From CAWHMS01 sp963830495 (lineage in GTDB: Bacteria; Actinomycetota; Actinomycetes; Propionibacteriales; Nocardioidaceae), in the NCBI GenBank assembly GCA_963830495.1, contig CAWHMS010000002.1, forward strand, positions 1,302,001-1,366,000: 64,000 nucleotides of DNA. Direction: 5' to 3'. Position numbers and translations under genes: made by a program. Under the pieces are notes generated by a model. That model saw nothing but the letters and a program-made list of their open reading frames with translations. It was not told the origin of the DNA and did no database searches. Shown here one piece after another: positions 55,535 to 63,256 of this stretch. Numbering within the stretch: the first letter of the stretch is position 1; every line of letters starts with the position of its first letter.

Positions 55535-56419
55535 GTGAGGATCGTGTCACTGCTGCCGTCGACGACGGAGATCCTCTTCGCGGTCGGTGCGGGCGACGAG
55601 GTCGTCGGAGTGACGTTCGAGTGCGACTTCCCGGCGGAGGCCAGGAGCCGCACGATCGTGTCGACCAGCGCCATGCCGGAGGGGTTGTCGTCGGACGAGA
55701 TTGACTCGTGGGTCACGGCAGCGCTGCATGCGGGGGAGGACCTCTACCACCTCGACGAGGGCGCGCTCTCCGGGCTCGACGCGGACGTGGTGGTCACCCA
55801 GGACCTGTGCGCCGTCTGCGCCGTCGACGTCTCGGTGGTGGACGACGCGCTCGCCCACCTGGGCTGCGCGGCCGACGTCGTCACGATCGACCCGCACACT
55901 CTCGGCGAGGTGCTGGACTCGGTACTGACACTCGGTCGGGTCACCGAGCGGGAGCCTGCGGCAAGAGCGCTGGTCGCCACGCTGCGATCACGGATCGACG
56001 ACGTCGTACGTCGGGTGGCGGGTCGGGCGCGACCGCGCACGGTGGTGCTGGAGTGGACGGACCCGCCGTTCGCGCCGGGGCACTGGGTGCCCGAGATGGT
56101 GGCGCTCGCCGGCGGTGACTGCGTGGTCGGCCGTCCGGGGGAGAGGTCCGAGCGCACCAGTTGGGACGTCGTGGCCGCTGCCGACCCGGAGTTGGTCGTG
56201 TGTGCGCCGTGCGGCTTCGACCTGGAGGGCTCCACGGCACTCGCCGAGGCCGTCGTGAGGCGGGAGCGGTGGGGCGACGTACCGGTCTGGGCCGTGGACG
56301 CCAACGCATCCTTCGCCCGCCCCGGGCCTCGACTGGTCGACGGCGTCGAGGCACTGGCAGGCATCCTGCATCCGGGCCCTGCCCCGATGCGGGCGGATCT
56401 GGCCCGTCGCGTCGGCTAG
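55535..56419 (+). CDS. Cobalamin-binding protein-like (BtuF/TroA fold), no signal peptide
   Basis: 294-residue protein of the helical-backbone metal/corrin-binding family: MRIVSLLPSTTEILFAVGAG, VVGVTFECDFPAEA, DVVVTQDLCAVCAVDVS, FAPGHWVPEMVALAGGD and SWDVVAAADPELVVCAPCGF. Close relatives are annotated as cobalamin-binding proteins. It starts directly at the fold with no signal peptide or lipobox, so it is likely cytoplasmic and not a classical importer component; no permease or ATPase is adjacent. Convergent 4-bp overlap with the next gene. Confidence 0.8.
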   Translation: MRIVSLLPSTTEILFAVGAGDEVVGVTFECDFPAEARSRTIVSTSAMPEGLSSDEIDSWVTAALHAGEDLYHLDEGALSGLDADVVVTQDLCAVCAVDVSVVDDALAHLGCAADVVTIDPHTLGEVLDSVLTLGRVTEREPAARALVATLRSRIDDVVRRVAGRARPRTVVLEWTDPPFAPGHWVPEMVALAGGDCVVGRPGERSERTSWDVVAAADPELVVCAPCGFDLEGSTALAEAVVRRERWGDVPVWAVDANASFARPGPRLVDGVEALAGILHPGPAPMRADLARRVG

Positions 56420-56961
56420 CTGGCTCGTCGCCCAGGCTGCCGTCGGCCGCGGGCCGACGAGGCCACGTCGACCGTCAGCCGCCGCGGCCACTCGAACATC
56501 AAGGACGATCCATGTCGCAGCACCCGCCACTGTCGCGCCACATCGTCCAGTCGTCCGACCATCGCCTGGATCCGCTCGACTTGGACGTCCATGGACACCT
56601 CTCTGACCAGCTGAGGGTGCCTGCCGATGCTTCGCTCCCAGGCAGCCACCGAGACGACCACGAGCGCCTCGGAGCGAGCCATGTCAGACCGCCCGATGCG
56701 ACCGATGCGCTGGGCGCGGCGACGCGTGACCGAGTTCATGTCCGATGGCGCCGGGCGGAAGACGCCGAAGCCGCCTGCCGCTAGCTGCCCCCATACCCCC
56801 AGCTCGATGTTGAAATGCTCCTCCACGAGGTAATGCGCGATGTCGTGTGGCATCAGTTCGTCGTACCCGGGCCCGAATCTCGGCACCAGGGGAGGTCCGT
56901 GCTGCCGCTCGATCTCGACGAAGTAGCGGTTGCCCTTGACCTTCCTGAAGATCACTCGCAT
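56416..56961 (-). CDS. Conserved hypothetical protein
   Basis: 181-residue protein I do not recognise. The N-terminus MRVIFRKVKGNRYFVEIER and YDELMPHDIAHYLVEEHFNI look like a compact alpha/beta domain, followed by GVWGQLAAGGFGVF, a basic RRRAQRIGRIGR stretch, a helical region and a basic tail (ARGRRQPGRRAS). No signal peptide or membrane helix. Divergent from the SDR gene across a region holding a SoxR-like palindrome. Confidence 0.65.
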   Translation of the reverse strand: MRVIFRKVKGNRYFVEIERQHGPPLVPRFGPGYDELMPHDIAHYLVEEHFNIELGVWGQLAAGGFGVFRPAPSDMNSVTRRRAQRIGRIGRSDMARSEALVVVSVAAWERSIGRHPQLVREVSMDVQVERIQAMVGRLDDVARQWRVLRHGSSLMFEWPRRLTVDVASSARGRRQPGRRAS

Positions 56962-57017
56962 GGTCCGCACGGTACGTCGACCAAGGGCACTGGAGCATCC
57001 GATTTCTTACCTGTCCC

Positions 57018-57048
57018 TTGATCTCAAGTGAACTTGAGGTTGCAGGCT
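57018..57048 (+). promoter_or_regulatory. SoxR-like promoter of the SDR gene
   Basis: TCTCAAGTGAACTTGAGG (57022-57039) matches the E. coli SoxR box CCTCAAGTTAACTTGAGG at 16 of 18 positions, with perfect 7-bp arms 57023-57029 and 57032-57038. It sits between a -35-like TTGATC (57018-57023) and a -10-like CAGGCT (57043-57048) spaced 19 bp, the stretched spacing of MerR-family promoters. No soxR gene is in the window. Confidence 0.65.
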
Positions 57049-57084
57049 TGATCTCGTCACTGGAACTCGTCTCTGGAGGTCATC

Positions 57085-57798
57085 GTGCCCGTCGCTCTCG
57101 TCACCGGCGCCAGTCGAGGTCTGGGCCGCGCGCTCGCGCTGGCCCTGTCTCGTGCCGGCTGGTCTCTTGTCATCGATGCCCGCGACGCGGCCGCACTGGC
57201 GCGTACGGCCGACGAGCTGCGCGCGGCCGGCGCCGCGGCGCTTGTCGCCGCCCCCGGGGATGTCTCGGATCCCGGCCATCGCGCTGACCTCGTGACGGCT
57301 GTCGAGCAGCTCGGCTCACTCGACCTCGTGGTCAACAACGCCAGCATGCTCGGGCCCAGCCCGCAGCCCCGACTTGCCGACTACCAGCTGGAGACGATGC
57401 GTCGGGTCTACGACGTCAACACCCTGGCGCCGTGGGCGCTGACCGCGGCGCTGTTGCCCATGCTGCGGGCGTCTCGCGGCCGGCTGGTCAACATCAGCTC
57501 CGACGCGGCCGTCGAGGCGTACGCCGGCTGGGGCGGCTACGGATCGTCCAAGGCCGCCCTGGACCAGTGGAGTGCGATCCTCGGCGCCGAGGAGCCGGCC
57601 GTCAGGGTCTACGCCTTCGACCCTGGCGACATGCGCACGCAGATGCATCAGGATGCCTTCCCCGACGAGGACATCTCCGACCGGCCGCTGCCTGAGACAG
57701 TCGTCCCCGAGCTCGTGCACCTGGTGTCGGGCGACCTGCCGTCCGGCCGCTACCGGGCCACCGTCCTGCGCGGCCGTGCCCTCGGAGCCACCGCATGA
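57085..57798 (+). CDS. Short-chain dehydrogenase/reductase
   Basis: 237-residue classical SDR. Cofactor motif VTGASRGLGRALALALSRAG, the NNAS motif in LDLVVNNASMLGP, catalytic Ser in LVNISSDAA and YxxxK in YGSSKAALDQ. Substrate unknown. GTG start with GGAGG about 8 bp before. The promoter carries a SoxR-like box, so redox-cycling compounds are candidate inducers and perhaps substrates (quinone-type). Its stop overlaps the queA-like start (ATGA). Confidence 0.88.
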   Translation: MPVALVTGASRGLGRALALALSRAGWSLVIDARDAAALARTADELRAAGAAALVAAPGDVSDPGHRADLVTAVEQLGSLDLVVNNASMLGPSPQPRLADYQLETMRRVYDVNTLAPWALTAALLPMLRASRGRLVNISSDAAVEAYAGWGGYGSSKAALDQWSAILGAEEPAVRVYAFDPGDMRTQMHQDAFPDEDISDRPLPETVVPELVHLVSGDLPSGRYRATVLRGRALGATA

Positions 57799-58850
57799 CT
57801 GCCGCAGCTGCGGAGCTGCCTCCGCTCCGGTTCCGACTACCCACAGGAGCAGAGGCGACCGAGCCGCCCGAGGCGCGCGGCCTGGCCCGCGACGGCGTGC
57901 GGCTGATGGTGGCACGACCGGGGGAGCTGAGGCACCTCGCCTTCCGCGATCTCGCCGAGGCGCTGGCGCCCGGAGATGTCGTCGTGGTGAACACCTCCGG
58001 CACCCTCCCCGCGGCCTTGCTGGGCAAGCGCGGCACCCATCCTCCGGCACCGGTCCACGTCGCTTCGCTGCTCGACGACGGGGCGTGGGTGATCGAGGTG
58101 CGGCGCCCGGACAACTCCGGCCCGGCCGACGACGTCGCCGACGCCGACCTTGTCACGCTGCGCGGCGGTCTCGAGCTGGAGGTCGAGGCGTCGTACCCCG
58201 ATCCCGGCCGCGCCGGCAGCCGCCTGTGGCGGGCCAGACCCTTGGCCGAGGTGGACCAGACGGCGTACCTGCTCGACCACGGTCACCCGATCCGCTACGG
58301 CTACCTCAGCCAGCCGTGGCCGCTGGGCGACCTGCAGACCGTGTTCGCAGACGAGGTCGGCAGCGCGGAGATGCCCAGCGCGGGGCGGCCGTTCACCCCG
58401 CGGCTCCTGGTCAGGCTGATGGTGCGTGGCGTCGCCGTCGTACCGATCGTCTTGCACACCGGCGTGTCGAGCCCGGAGAAGCATGAGCCGCCGATGCCCG
58501 AGCGTTACGCGGTGCCCGCCTCGACGGCGCGGATCGTCAACGCCATGCGCGCTGCTGGTGGCCGCATCGTCGCCGTCGGCACCACGGCGACCCGCGCGCT
58601 GGAGTCGGTCGCCGACTCGTCAGGACGCATCAGCAGCGGCCGTGGCTGGACCGACCTGGTGCTCGGACCCGAACGGCCGGCTCGCGCGGTCTCTGGTCTC
58701 GTCACCGGGCTGCACGAACCTGAGGCGAGCCATCTCGCGCTGCTCGAGGCCGTGGCCGGCAGATCGCTCGTGGCAACGGCCTACGACGCCGCCGTCCGGG
58801 AGCGCTATCTCTGGCACGAGTTCGGTGACACGATGCTCTTCCTCCCCTGA
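57795..58850 (+). CDS. QueA-like S-adenosylmethionine:tRNA ribosyltransferase-isomerase
   Basis: 351-residue QueA-family protein: LAPGDVVVVNTSGTLPAALL, YLLDHGHPIRYGYLSQPWPL, PSAGRPFTPRLLVRLMVRGV, LHTGVSSPEK, RIVAVGTTATRALESVA and YLWHEFGDTMLFLP. Canonical QueA adds the epoxycyclopentane ring during queuosine synthesis. Here the N-terminus is divergent, there is no tgt or queG nearby, and it is translationally coupled to an SDR under a SoxR-like promoter, so a role outside queuosine is possible. Confidence 0.82.
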   Translation: MTAAAAELPPLRFRLPTGAEATEPPEARGLARDGVRLMVARPGELRHLAFRDLAEALAPGDVVVVNTSGTLPAALLGKRGTHPPAPVHVASLLDDGAWVIEVRRPDNSGPADDVADADLVTLRGGLELEVEASYPDPGRAGSRLWRARPLAEVDQTAYLLDHGHPIRYGYLSQPWPLGDLQTVFADEVGSAEMPSAGRPFTPRLLVRLMVRGVAVVPIVLHTGVSSPEKHEPPMPERYAVPASTARIVNAMRAAGGRIVAVGTTATRALESVADSSGRISSGRGWTDLVLGPERPARAVSGLVTGLHEPEASHLALLEAVAGRSLVATAYDAAVRERYLWHEFGDTMLFLP

Positions 58851-58877
58851 CCCCTTCCCACCGGCGGAAACCGTCCC

Positions 58878-58883
58878 TACGAT
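58878..58883 (+). promoter_or_regulatory. Candidate -10 box for the secreted metalloprotease gene
   Basis: TACGAT ends 7 bp before GTG 58891, which is in frame with the protease and would extend its signal peptide by 16 residues as a leaderless start. Confidence 0.4.
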
Positions 58884-58938
58884 GCCGGACGTGTCGGGTG
58901 CAACCTCGCACCCCCCGGCAGACAAGGACGTCGATCGA

Positions 58939-59883
58939 ATGCACCGTCTTGGCAAGAGCTCGGCCGCAGCCTTCGGGCTCGCGGCACTCGCACTGACCCT
59001 GACCCCTGGTTCCGCGGCGGCCATGCGGGCCCCCGAGGCTCCCTCCACACCACAGGTGGAGTGTCTCGAGCCGCAGGCTTCGGAGGGTGTGGCGCGGACT
59101 GCCGGCGGCCATCGTGGCGACGACCACCGCGAGGTGACCGTGCGCCAGCAGCGGGCCATCGAGAAGCGCACGAAGGCGATCCTCGATCGCCGAAACATCA
59201 GCGGCGCCGCCGCCGCACAGGCCGCCGCGACCGTCCCGGTCTACGTGCACGTGATGCGTGACGCCAAGGGCAACGGTGACGTCTCCGACGCGCAGATCAC
59301 TCAGCAGATCGCCGTGCTCAACAAGACCTTCGCGGGCCAAGAGTCCAGCCAGGCGGCCAACACAGGATTCCAGTTCACCTTGGCTGGTGTCGACCGGTTC
59401 AACAACAGCAAGTGGCACCGCGACCGGCAGAGCACGACCTACCGCGCGCAGACCAGGCAAGGTGGGGCGAACGCCTTGAACATCTGGCTGGTCGACTTCG
59501 CCTACCTCGGCATCGCGACGTTCCCCTGGGACTACGACCGCAACCCTGCCATCGACGGCATCCGGGTGCACTACGCATCGCTGCCGGGCGGCTCGATCGC
59601 AAACTACAACCTGGGCGAGACGGCAACGCACGAGGCGGGGCACTGGTTCGGGCTCTACCACACCTTCCAGGGCGGGTGTACCACGACCAACGACGAGGTC
59701 TCGGACACACCTGCACAGAGCAGCGCGACCAACGGCTGCCCCGCGGGTCGTGACTCGTGCTCGCTGCCGGGCTTGGACCCGATCCACAACTACATGGACT
59801 ACAGCTACGACAGCTGCTACAACCAGTTCACCGGGGGCCAGTCGTCGCGTGCCTCGATGATGTGGACGGCGTATCGAGCCTGA
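58939..59883 (+). CDS. Secreted M43-family (pappalysin-like) zinc metalloprotease
   Basis: 314-residue exported protease. A Sec signal (KSSAAAFGLAALALTLTPGS) is followed by a propeptide-like basic region (REVTVRQQRAIEKRTKAILD) and the catalytic domain. Zinc motif HEAGHWFGLYH has His231 and catalytic Glu232; the Met-turn region is HNYMDYSYDSC. The cysteine-containing inserts (GGCTTTNDEV; NGCPAGRDSC) are usual in M43B cytophagalysin-like enzymes. ATG 58939 gives a classic signal; GTG 58891, 7 bp after a -10 box, is a credible alternative start. Confidence 0.88.
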   Translation: MHRLGKSSAAAFGLAALALTLTPGSAAAMRAPEAPSTPQVECLEPQASEGVARTAGGHRGDDHREVTVRQQRAIEKRTKAILDRRNISGAAAAQAAATVPVYVHVMRDAKGNGDVSDAQITQQIAVLNKTFAGQESSQAANTGFQFTLAGVDRFNNSKWHRDRQSTTYRAQTRQGGANALNIWLVDFAYLGIATFPWDYDRNPAIDGIRVHYASLPGGSIANYNLGETATHEAGHWFGLYHTFQGGCTTTNDEVSDTPAQSSATNGCPAGRDSCSLPGLDPIHNYMDYSYDSCYNQFTGGQSSRASMMWTAYRA

Positions 59884-59886
59884 TCG

Positions 59887-60312
59887 TCAGAGCTCGTCGA
59901 GGCCGGGGAGTACGTCGTCCGGGGCGCCCCACGCGTCGCCTCGGACGGCGCAACCGCTCAACGCCCTCGCCGTGACGGCGCGCAGCTCGTCCACGGTGGA
60001 GCCGACGGCGGCGGCGTACACCGCGGCCGTGCGTGACTCGAGCTGGATGGCGAGCCGGCGGCAGGTGGCCGGGTCGTCAACGGCGAAGGGGAGGGCGTAG
60101 ACCGGCTCGGCGACAACCGGTTGGACACCGAGCTCCACGATGCGCTCCCGGAGGTCGTCACGACTGCGCACGTGGGCGTCGTAGCCTGCCTGGGCCCGGG
60201 TCAGGTCCTCGGACTCCGACGTACCTGCGAGCACACCGCCGAGCACGCCGTACCCGTAGATCGCGGCGTGCTCGGCGGCCAGGCATTCCTGCAGCGCGTC
60301 GGTCGCCGTCAC
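59887..60312 (-). CDS. Ferritin-like DUF4439 protein
   Basis: 141-residue helical protein with the DUF4439 ferritin-like pattern: ALQECLAAEHAAIYGYGVLG, YDAHVRSRDDLRERI and CRRLAIQLESRTAAVYAAAV. Conserved Glu/His pairs could bind metal, but no function is established. GTG start overlaps the stop of the lipoprotein gene upstream. The pair sits next to rimP in many actinomycetes. Confidence 0.82.
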   Translation of the reverse strand: MTATDALQECLAAEHAAIYGYGVLGGVLAGTSESEDLTRAQAGYDAHVRSRDDLRERIVELGVQPVVAEPVYALPFAVDDPATCRRLAIQLESRTAAVYAAAVGSTVDELRAVTARALSGCAVRGDAWGAPDDVLPGLDEL

Positions 60313-60833
60313 CGCAAGGCCCTGAGCTGTTCGCCGGCGACCGCGTGGGAGGCCGAAGCCGACGCCAGCAGCCGGGCCAGCGGCCCCGACTCGGCAGCCA
60401 GGCAGTCGGCCTCGCGATCCCCCTCCGCCCGGGCGAGCAGCGCACCGAGCGTGCGGAGGAGCCGGTCTCTTTCGCGCGGTACGGCGGCGCGCCGGGTCGC
60501 CTGCCGCACCGGATCGCTCAACGCATCTCGGAGTGCCTGGACCACTGCCTGCTGGCGGACCCGCTGAGCGCTGAGCTCGCGTTGCAGAGCAGGGCTCCGG
60601 CTCGTCGCGACTGTGTAATAGGAGAGGAGCTGCTGCTCCGCGCCGACCGCCTCCGACAGCAGGGCCGCGTCGCCCTCGGGCGGGGCCGTCGTCGTGTCCA
60701 ACGTGCCGGGCGCTGTCGACGGCTGCGAGCCTGCCTCGTCGGCTGATCCCGTGCATGCTGTCAGCCCGCCACCAGCGACCGCGACAGCAGTGACGAGCAC
60801 GCTTCGTCGAGCGATCGGACGGCCTGACTCCAC
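60309..60833 (-). CDS. Ferritin-like-domain lipoprotein
   Basis: 174-residue exported lipoprotein (RR-containing N-terminus RPIARRSVLVTAVAVAGG, lipobox LTAC) with a mature helical domain: LLSEAVGAEQQLLSYYTVAT and SGPLARLLASASASHAVAGE. The twin arginines make Tat export plausible. It likely works with the DUF4439 protein encoded immediately after, with which it overlaps by 4 bp. GTG start; divergent from rimP by 103 bp. Confidence 0.78.
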   Translation of the reverse strand: MESGRPIARRSVLVTAVAVAGGGLTACTGSADEAGSQPSTAPGTLDTTTAPPEGDAALLSEAVGAEQQLLSYYTVATSRSPALQRELSAQRVRQQAVVQALRDALSDPVRQATRRAAVPRERDRLLRTLGALLARAEGDREADCLAAESGPLARLLASASASHAVAGEQLRALR

Positions 60834-60936
60834 GCGGCGACCGTACCCGACCGGCGCCGACTGACGGTCATGCGGCGGGCTGCTGACCCGATAGGCTGGC
60901 CGCACGACGACAACACAAGAGCGAGGAGGACTGTTC

Positions 60937-61416
60937 GTGACAGGTCAGCCACCAACAGAGAAGCTCCTTGCGATGTTGCGCGACCCGCTGGCCGAGGCCG
61001 GACTCGACCTCGAGGACGTCGAGATGTCCACCGCCGGCCGTCGTCGCGTGGTCCGCGTCCTGGTCGACAAGGACGGTGGCGTCACCCTCGACGAGATCGC
61101 CGATGCCACTCGGCTGGTGAGCGCTGCCCTCGACTCGGGCGACGTGCTCGGCGAGACGCCGTACACCCTCGAGATCACCTCTCCCGGCCTCGACCGCCCG
61201 CTCACTCAGCCGCGGCACTGGCGGCGCAACGTCGACCGGCTGGTCAAGGTGCGTCCTCGTGAGGGTTCGGTCTTCACGGGGCGCGTGGTCGACGCTGACG
61301 AGGACGCCGCGGTGCTGGACGTCGCGGGAGAGAAGCGTCGGGTGGACTTCGCCGATGTCGCCAAGGCCACGGTGCAGGTGGAGTTCAACCGCCGGTCGCC
61401 GACCGACGAGGAGTGA
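60937..61416 (+). CDS. rimP: Ribosome maturation factor RimP
   Basis: 159-residue 30S assembly factor: LAEAGLDLEDVEMSTAGRRR and VLVDKDGGVTLDEIADATRL in the N-terminal domain, YTLEITSPGLDRPLTQPRHW and the SH3-like C-terminal domain. GTG start behind a GAGGAGGA ribosome site. Heads rimP-nusA-(remnant)-ylxR-infB. Confidence 0.95.
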   Translation: MTGQPPTEKLLAMLRDPLAEAGLDLEDVEMSTAGRRRVVRVLVDKDGGVTLDEIADATRLVSAALDSGDVLGETPYTLEITSPGLDRPLTQPRHWRRNVDRLVKVRPREGSVFTGRVVDADEDAAVLDVAGEKRRVDFADVAKATVQVEFNRRSPTDEE

Positions 61417-61421
61417 GTCTC

Positions 61422-62393
61422 GTGGACATCGACCTGACGATCCTGCGGTCACTCGAGCGCGAGAAGGAGATCTCCTTCGAGATCCTCATCGACGCGATCG
61501 AGCAGGCGCTTCTCGTGGCCTATCACCGTACGCCGGGAGCCGTGGAGGATGCCCGGGTCGAGCTCAACCGCGGATCGGGTCATGTCACCGTCTGGGCGGC
61601 GGAGCGCGACGAAGACGGCGAGGTCGTGCGGGAGTGGGACGACACCCCCGAAGGCTTCGGGCGCATCGCTGCGACAACGGCCAAGCAGATCATCCTGCAG
61701 CGGCTCCGTGACGCCGAGGACGACCTCAAGTTCGGCGAGTTCTCCGGCAAGGAGGGCGACGTCATCTCCGGCATCGTGCAGCAGAGCCGCGATCCCGACT
61801 CCGTCATGGTCGACGTGGGCAAGATCGAGGCGCTCCTCCCCGCAGCCGAGCGAGTGCCCGGCGAGCGCTACGACCACGGCCAGCGGATCCGCTGCCTGGT
61901 GGTCTCGGTACGTCGCGGGCCGAAGGGGCCACAGGTCATGGTGTCCCGCTCACACCCGAATCTGGTGAAGAAGCTCTTCGCGCTCGAGGTACCCGAGATC
62001 GCCGACGGCACCGTCGAGATCACCGCGATCGCCCGCGAAGCCGGTCATCGGACCAAGGTCGCCGTGCGCTCGAACGTCGCTGGCGTCAACGCCAAGGGAG
62101 CATGTATCGGGCCGATGGGCCAGCGCGTGCGCAACGTGATGACCGAGCTGCACGGGGAGAAGATCGACATCGTCGACTGGTCAGAGGAGCCGGGAGAGAT
62201 GATCGCGCACGCGCTGTCGCCGGCGCGTGTCTCGGCGGTGCACATCGTCGACGAGTCGGCTCGCTCCGCCCGCGTGATCGTGCCCGACTTCCAGCTGTCC
62301 CTCGCGATCGGCAAGGAGGGCCAGAACGCGCGGCTCGCGGCCCGGCTGACCGGCTGGCGGATCGACATCCGGTCCGACGAGGCCGAATCCTGA
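61422..62393 (+). CDS. nusA: Transcription termination/antitermination factor NusA
   Basis: 323-residue NusA: N-terminal polymerase-binding domain (LEREKEISFEILIDAIEQAL), S1 domain (GDVISGIVQQSRDPDSVMVD) and two KH domains (VGACIG-like segment ANAKGACIGPMGQRVRNV as VNAKGACIGPMGQRV; LAIGKEGQNARLAARLTGW). No acidic C-terminal repeats, as in other actinobacteria. Start GTG 61422 gives the conserved DIDLTILRSLE beginning; GTG 61413, overlapping the rimP stop, is the alternative. Confidence 0.95.
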   Translation: MDIDLTILRSLEREKEISFEILIDAIEQALLVAYHRTPGAVEDARVELNRGSGHVTVWAAERDEDGEVVREWDDTPEGFGRIAATTAKQIILQRLRDAEDDLKFGEFSGKEGDVISGIVQQSRDPDSVMVDVGKIEALLPAAERVPGERYDHGQRIRCLVVSVRRGPKGPQVMVSRSHPNLVKKLFALEVPEIADGTVEITAIAREAGHRTKVAVRSNVAGVNAKGACIGPMGQRVRNVMTELHGEKIDIVDWSEEPGEMIAHALSPARVSAVHIVDESARSARVIVPDFQLSLAIGKEGQNARLAARLTGWRIDIRSDEAES

Positions 62394-62394
62394 C

Positions 62395-62837
62395 ATGACC
62401 GCTGCGACCCTGGGTGCCTGAGCGACTCGCGGCGGCGGTGGCGGCGCTCGACGTACGCCCCGGGCAACGCATCCTGGAGATCGGCGGCGAGCGCGGCATC
62501 GCGGCGTGGCGGACTTCCACACCGCATCCCTGGAGGACCTCGCGCCGGGCTAGCTCGGCGCCTTCGACACGGCGTTCGCCGTCAACGTCAACGTGTTCTG
62601 GACCCGGCCGGAGCAGCGCGAGCTCGACCTCGTGGCCGGATGCTCGCACCGACCGCCAGGTTCCACCTGATGTACACGCCACCCGTCGGCTCTGACATCG
62701 CCCGCGTGCTCGGAGTCGTTGCTCCGAAGCTGGAATCCGCAGGCTTGCGGCACGAGGTGACGGTGACCGAGGCAGGGGCGGATCAGCTCGTCGCTTTCAC
62801 GGCGCGGCTACCGAGCGGGTACAGTGGTCGCCGATGA
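62395..62837 (+). pseudogene. Degraded class I SAM-dependent methyltransferase
   Basis: Remnant wedged between nusA and ylxR. Pieces: VPERLAAAVAALDVRPGQRI and LEIGGERGIAA (SAM motif I, frame 2); DFHTASLEDLAPG, a TAG at 62551-62553, then FDTAFAVNVNVFWTRPEQRE (frame 1); and ARFHLMYTPPVGSDIARVLG to the stop (frame 3). At least two frameshifts, one nonsense codon and loss of sequence between motif I and the next block. Its last codon still overlaps the ylxR ATG, so the operon spacing is unchanged. Unlike the other broken genes here, it looks like true decay. Confidence 0.7.
62820..62825 (+). promoter_or_regulatory. Candidate -10 box before ylxR
   Basis: TACAGT ends 8 bp before the ylxR ATG. It could give a separate leaderless ylxR-infB message inside the rimP-infB operon. 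Confidence 0.3.
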
Positions 62838-63178
62838 CTCGCGCGCAACCGGTCCGCACCTGTGTGGGGTGCCGGGAGCGAGCGGCCAAGTCTGACCTCC
62901 TCCGCCTCGTCGTGACCGGTGACGGACCTCCCTGGACCGTGACCCCCGACGAACGTGGCAGGATGGCCGGGCGGGGTGCGCACCTGCATCCCACCCTCGC
63001 GTGTCTCGACCAAGCCGTACGGCGCCGGGCGTTCCCGCGGGCATTGCGGCTCGAGGGACAGCTCGACACCTCAGCCCTGCGGCGATGGCTGGAGGCGCAC
63101 AATGCACAGGGTCGGCTCGATCAGGAGCAGACCGACGTACCAACGGAAGCGGAGCAGCGGCTCATGACCTCTCGATGA
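62834..63178 (+). CDS. ylxR: YlxR (DUF448) RNA-binding protein
   Basis: 114-residue YlxR, with the N-terminal RTCVGCRERAAKSDLLRLVV and GRGAHLHPTLACLDQAVRRR signatures. The YlxR/RnpM family binds RNA, and in some Firmicutes modulates RNase P. Always found between nusA and infB. The C-terminal about 25 residues are a variable acidic tail. Confidence 0.93.
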   Translation: MTRAQPVRTCVGCRERAAKSDLLRLVVTGDGPPWTVTPDERGRMAGRGAHLHPTLACLDQAVRRRAFPRALRLEGQLDTSALRRWLEAHNAQGRLDQEQTDVPTEAEQRLMTSR

Positions 63179-63256
63179 GAACTCACCGATGAGCATGCCA
63201 GTCAACTGACGGTCCGCAGCCTTCGCAGGGCGCGGACCACCCTGAGAAGGAGAAAC

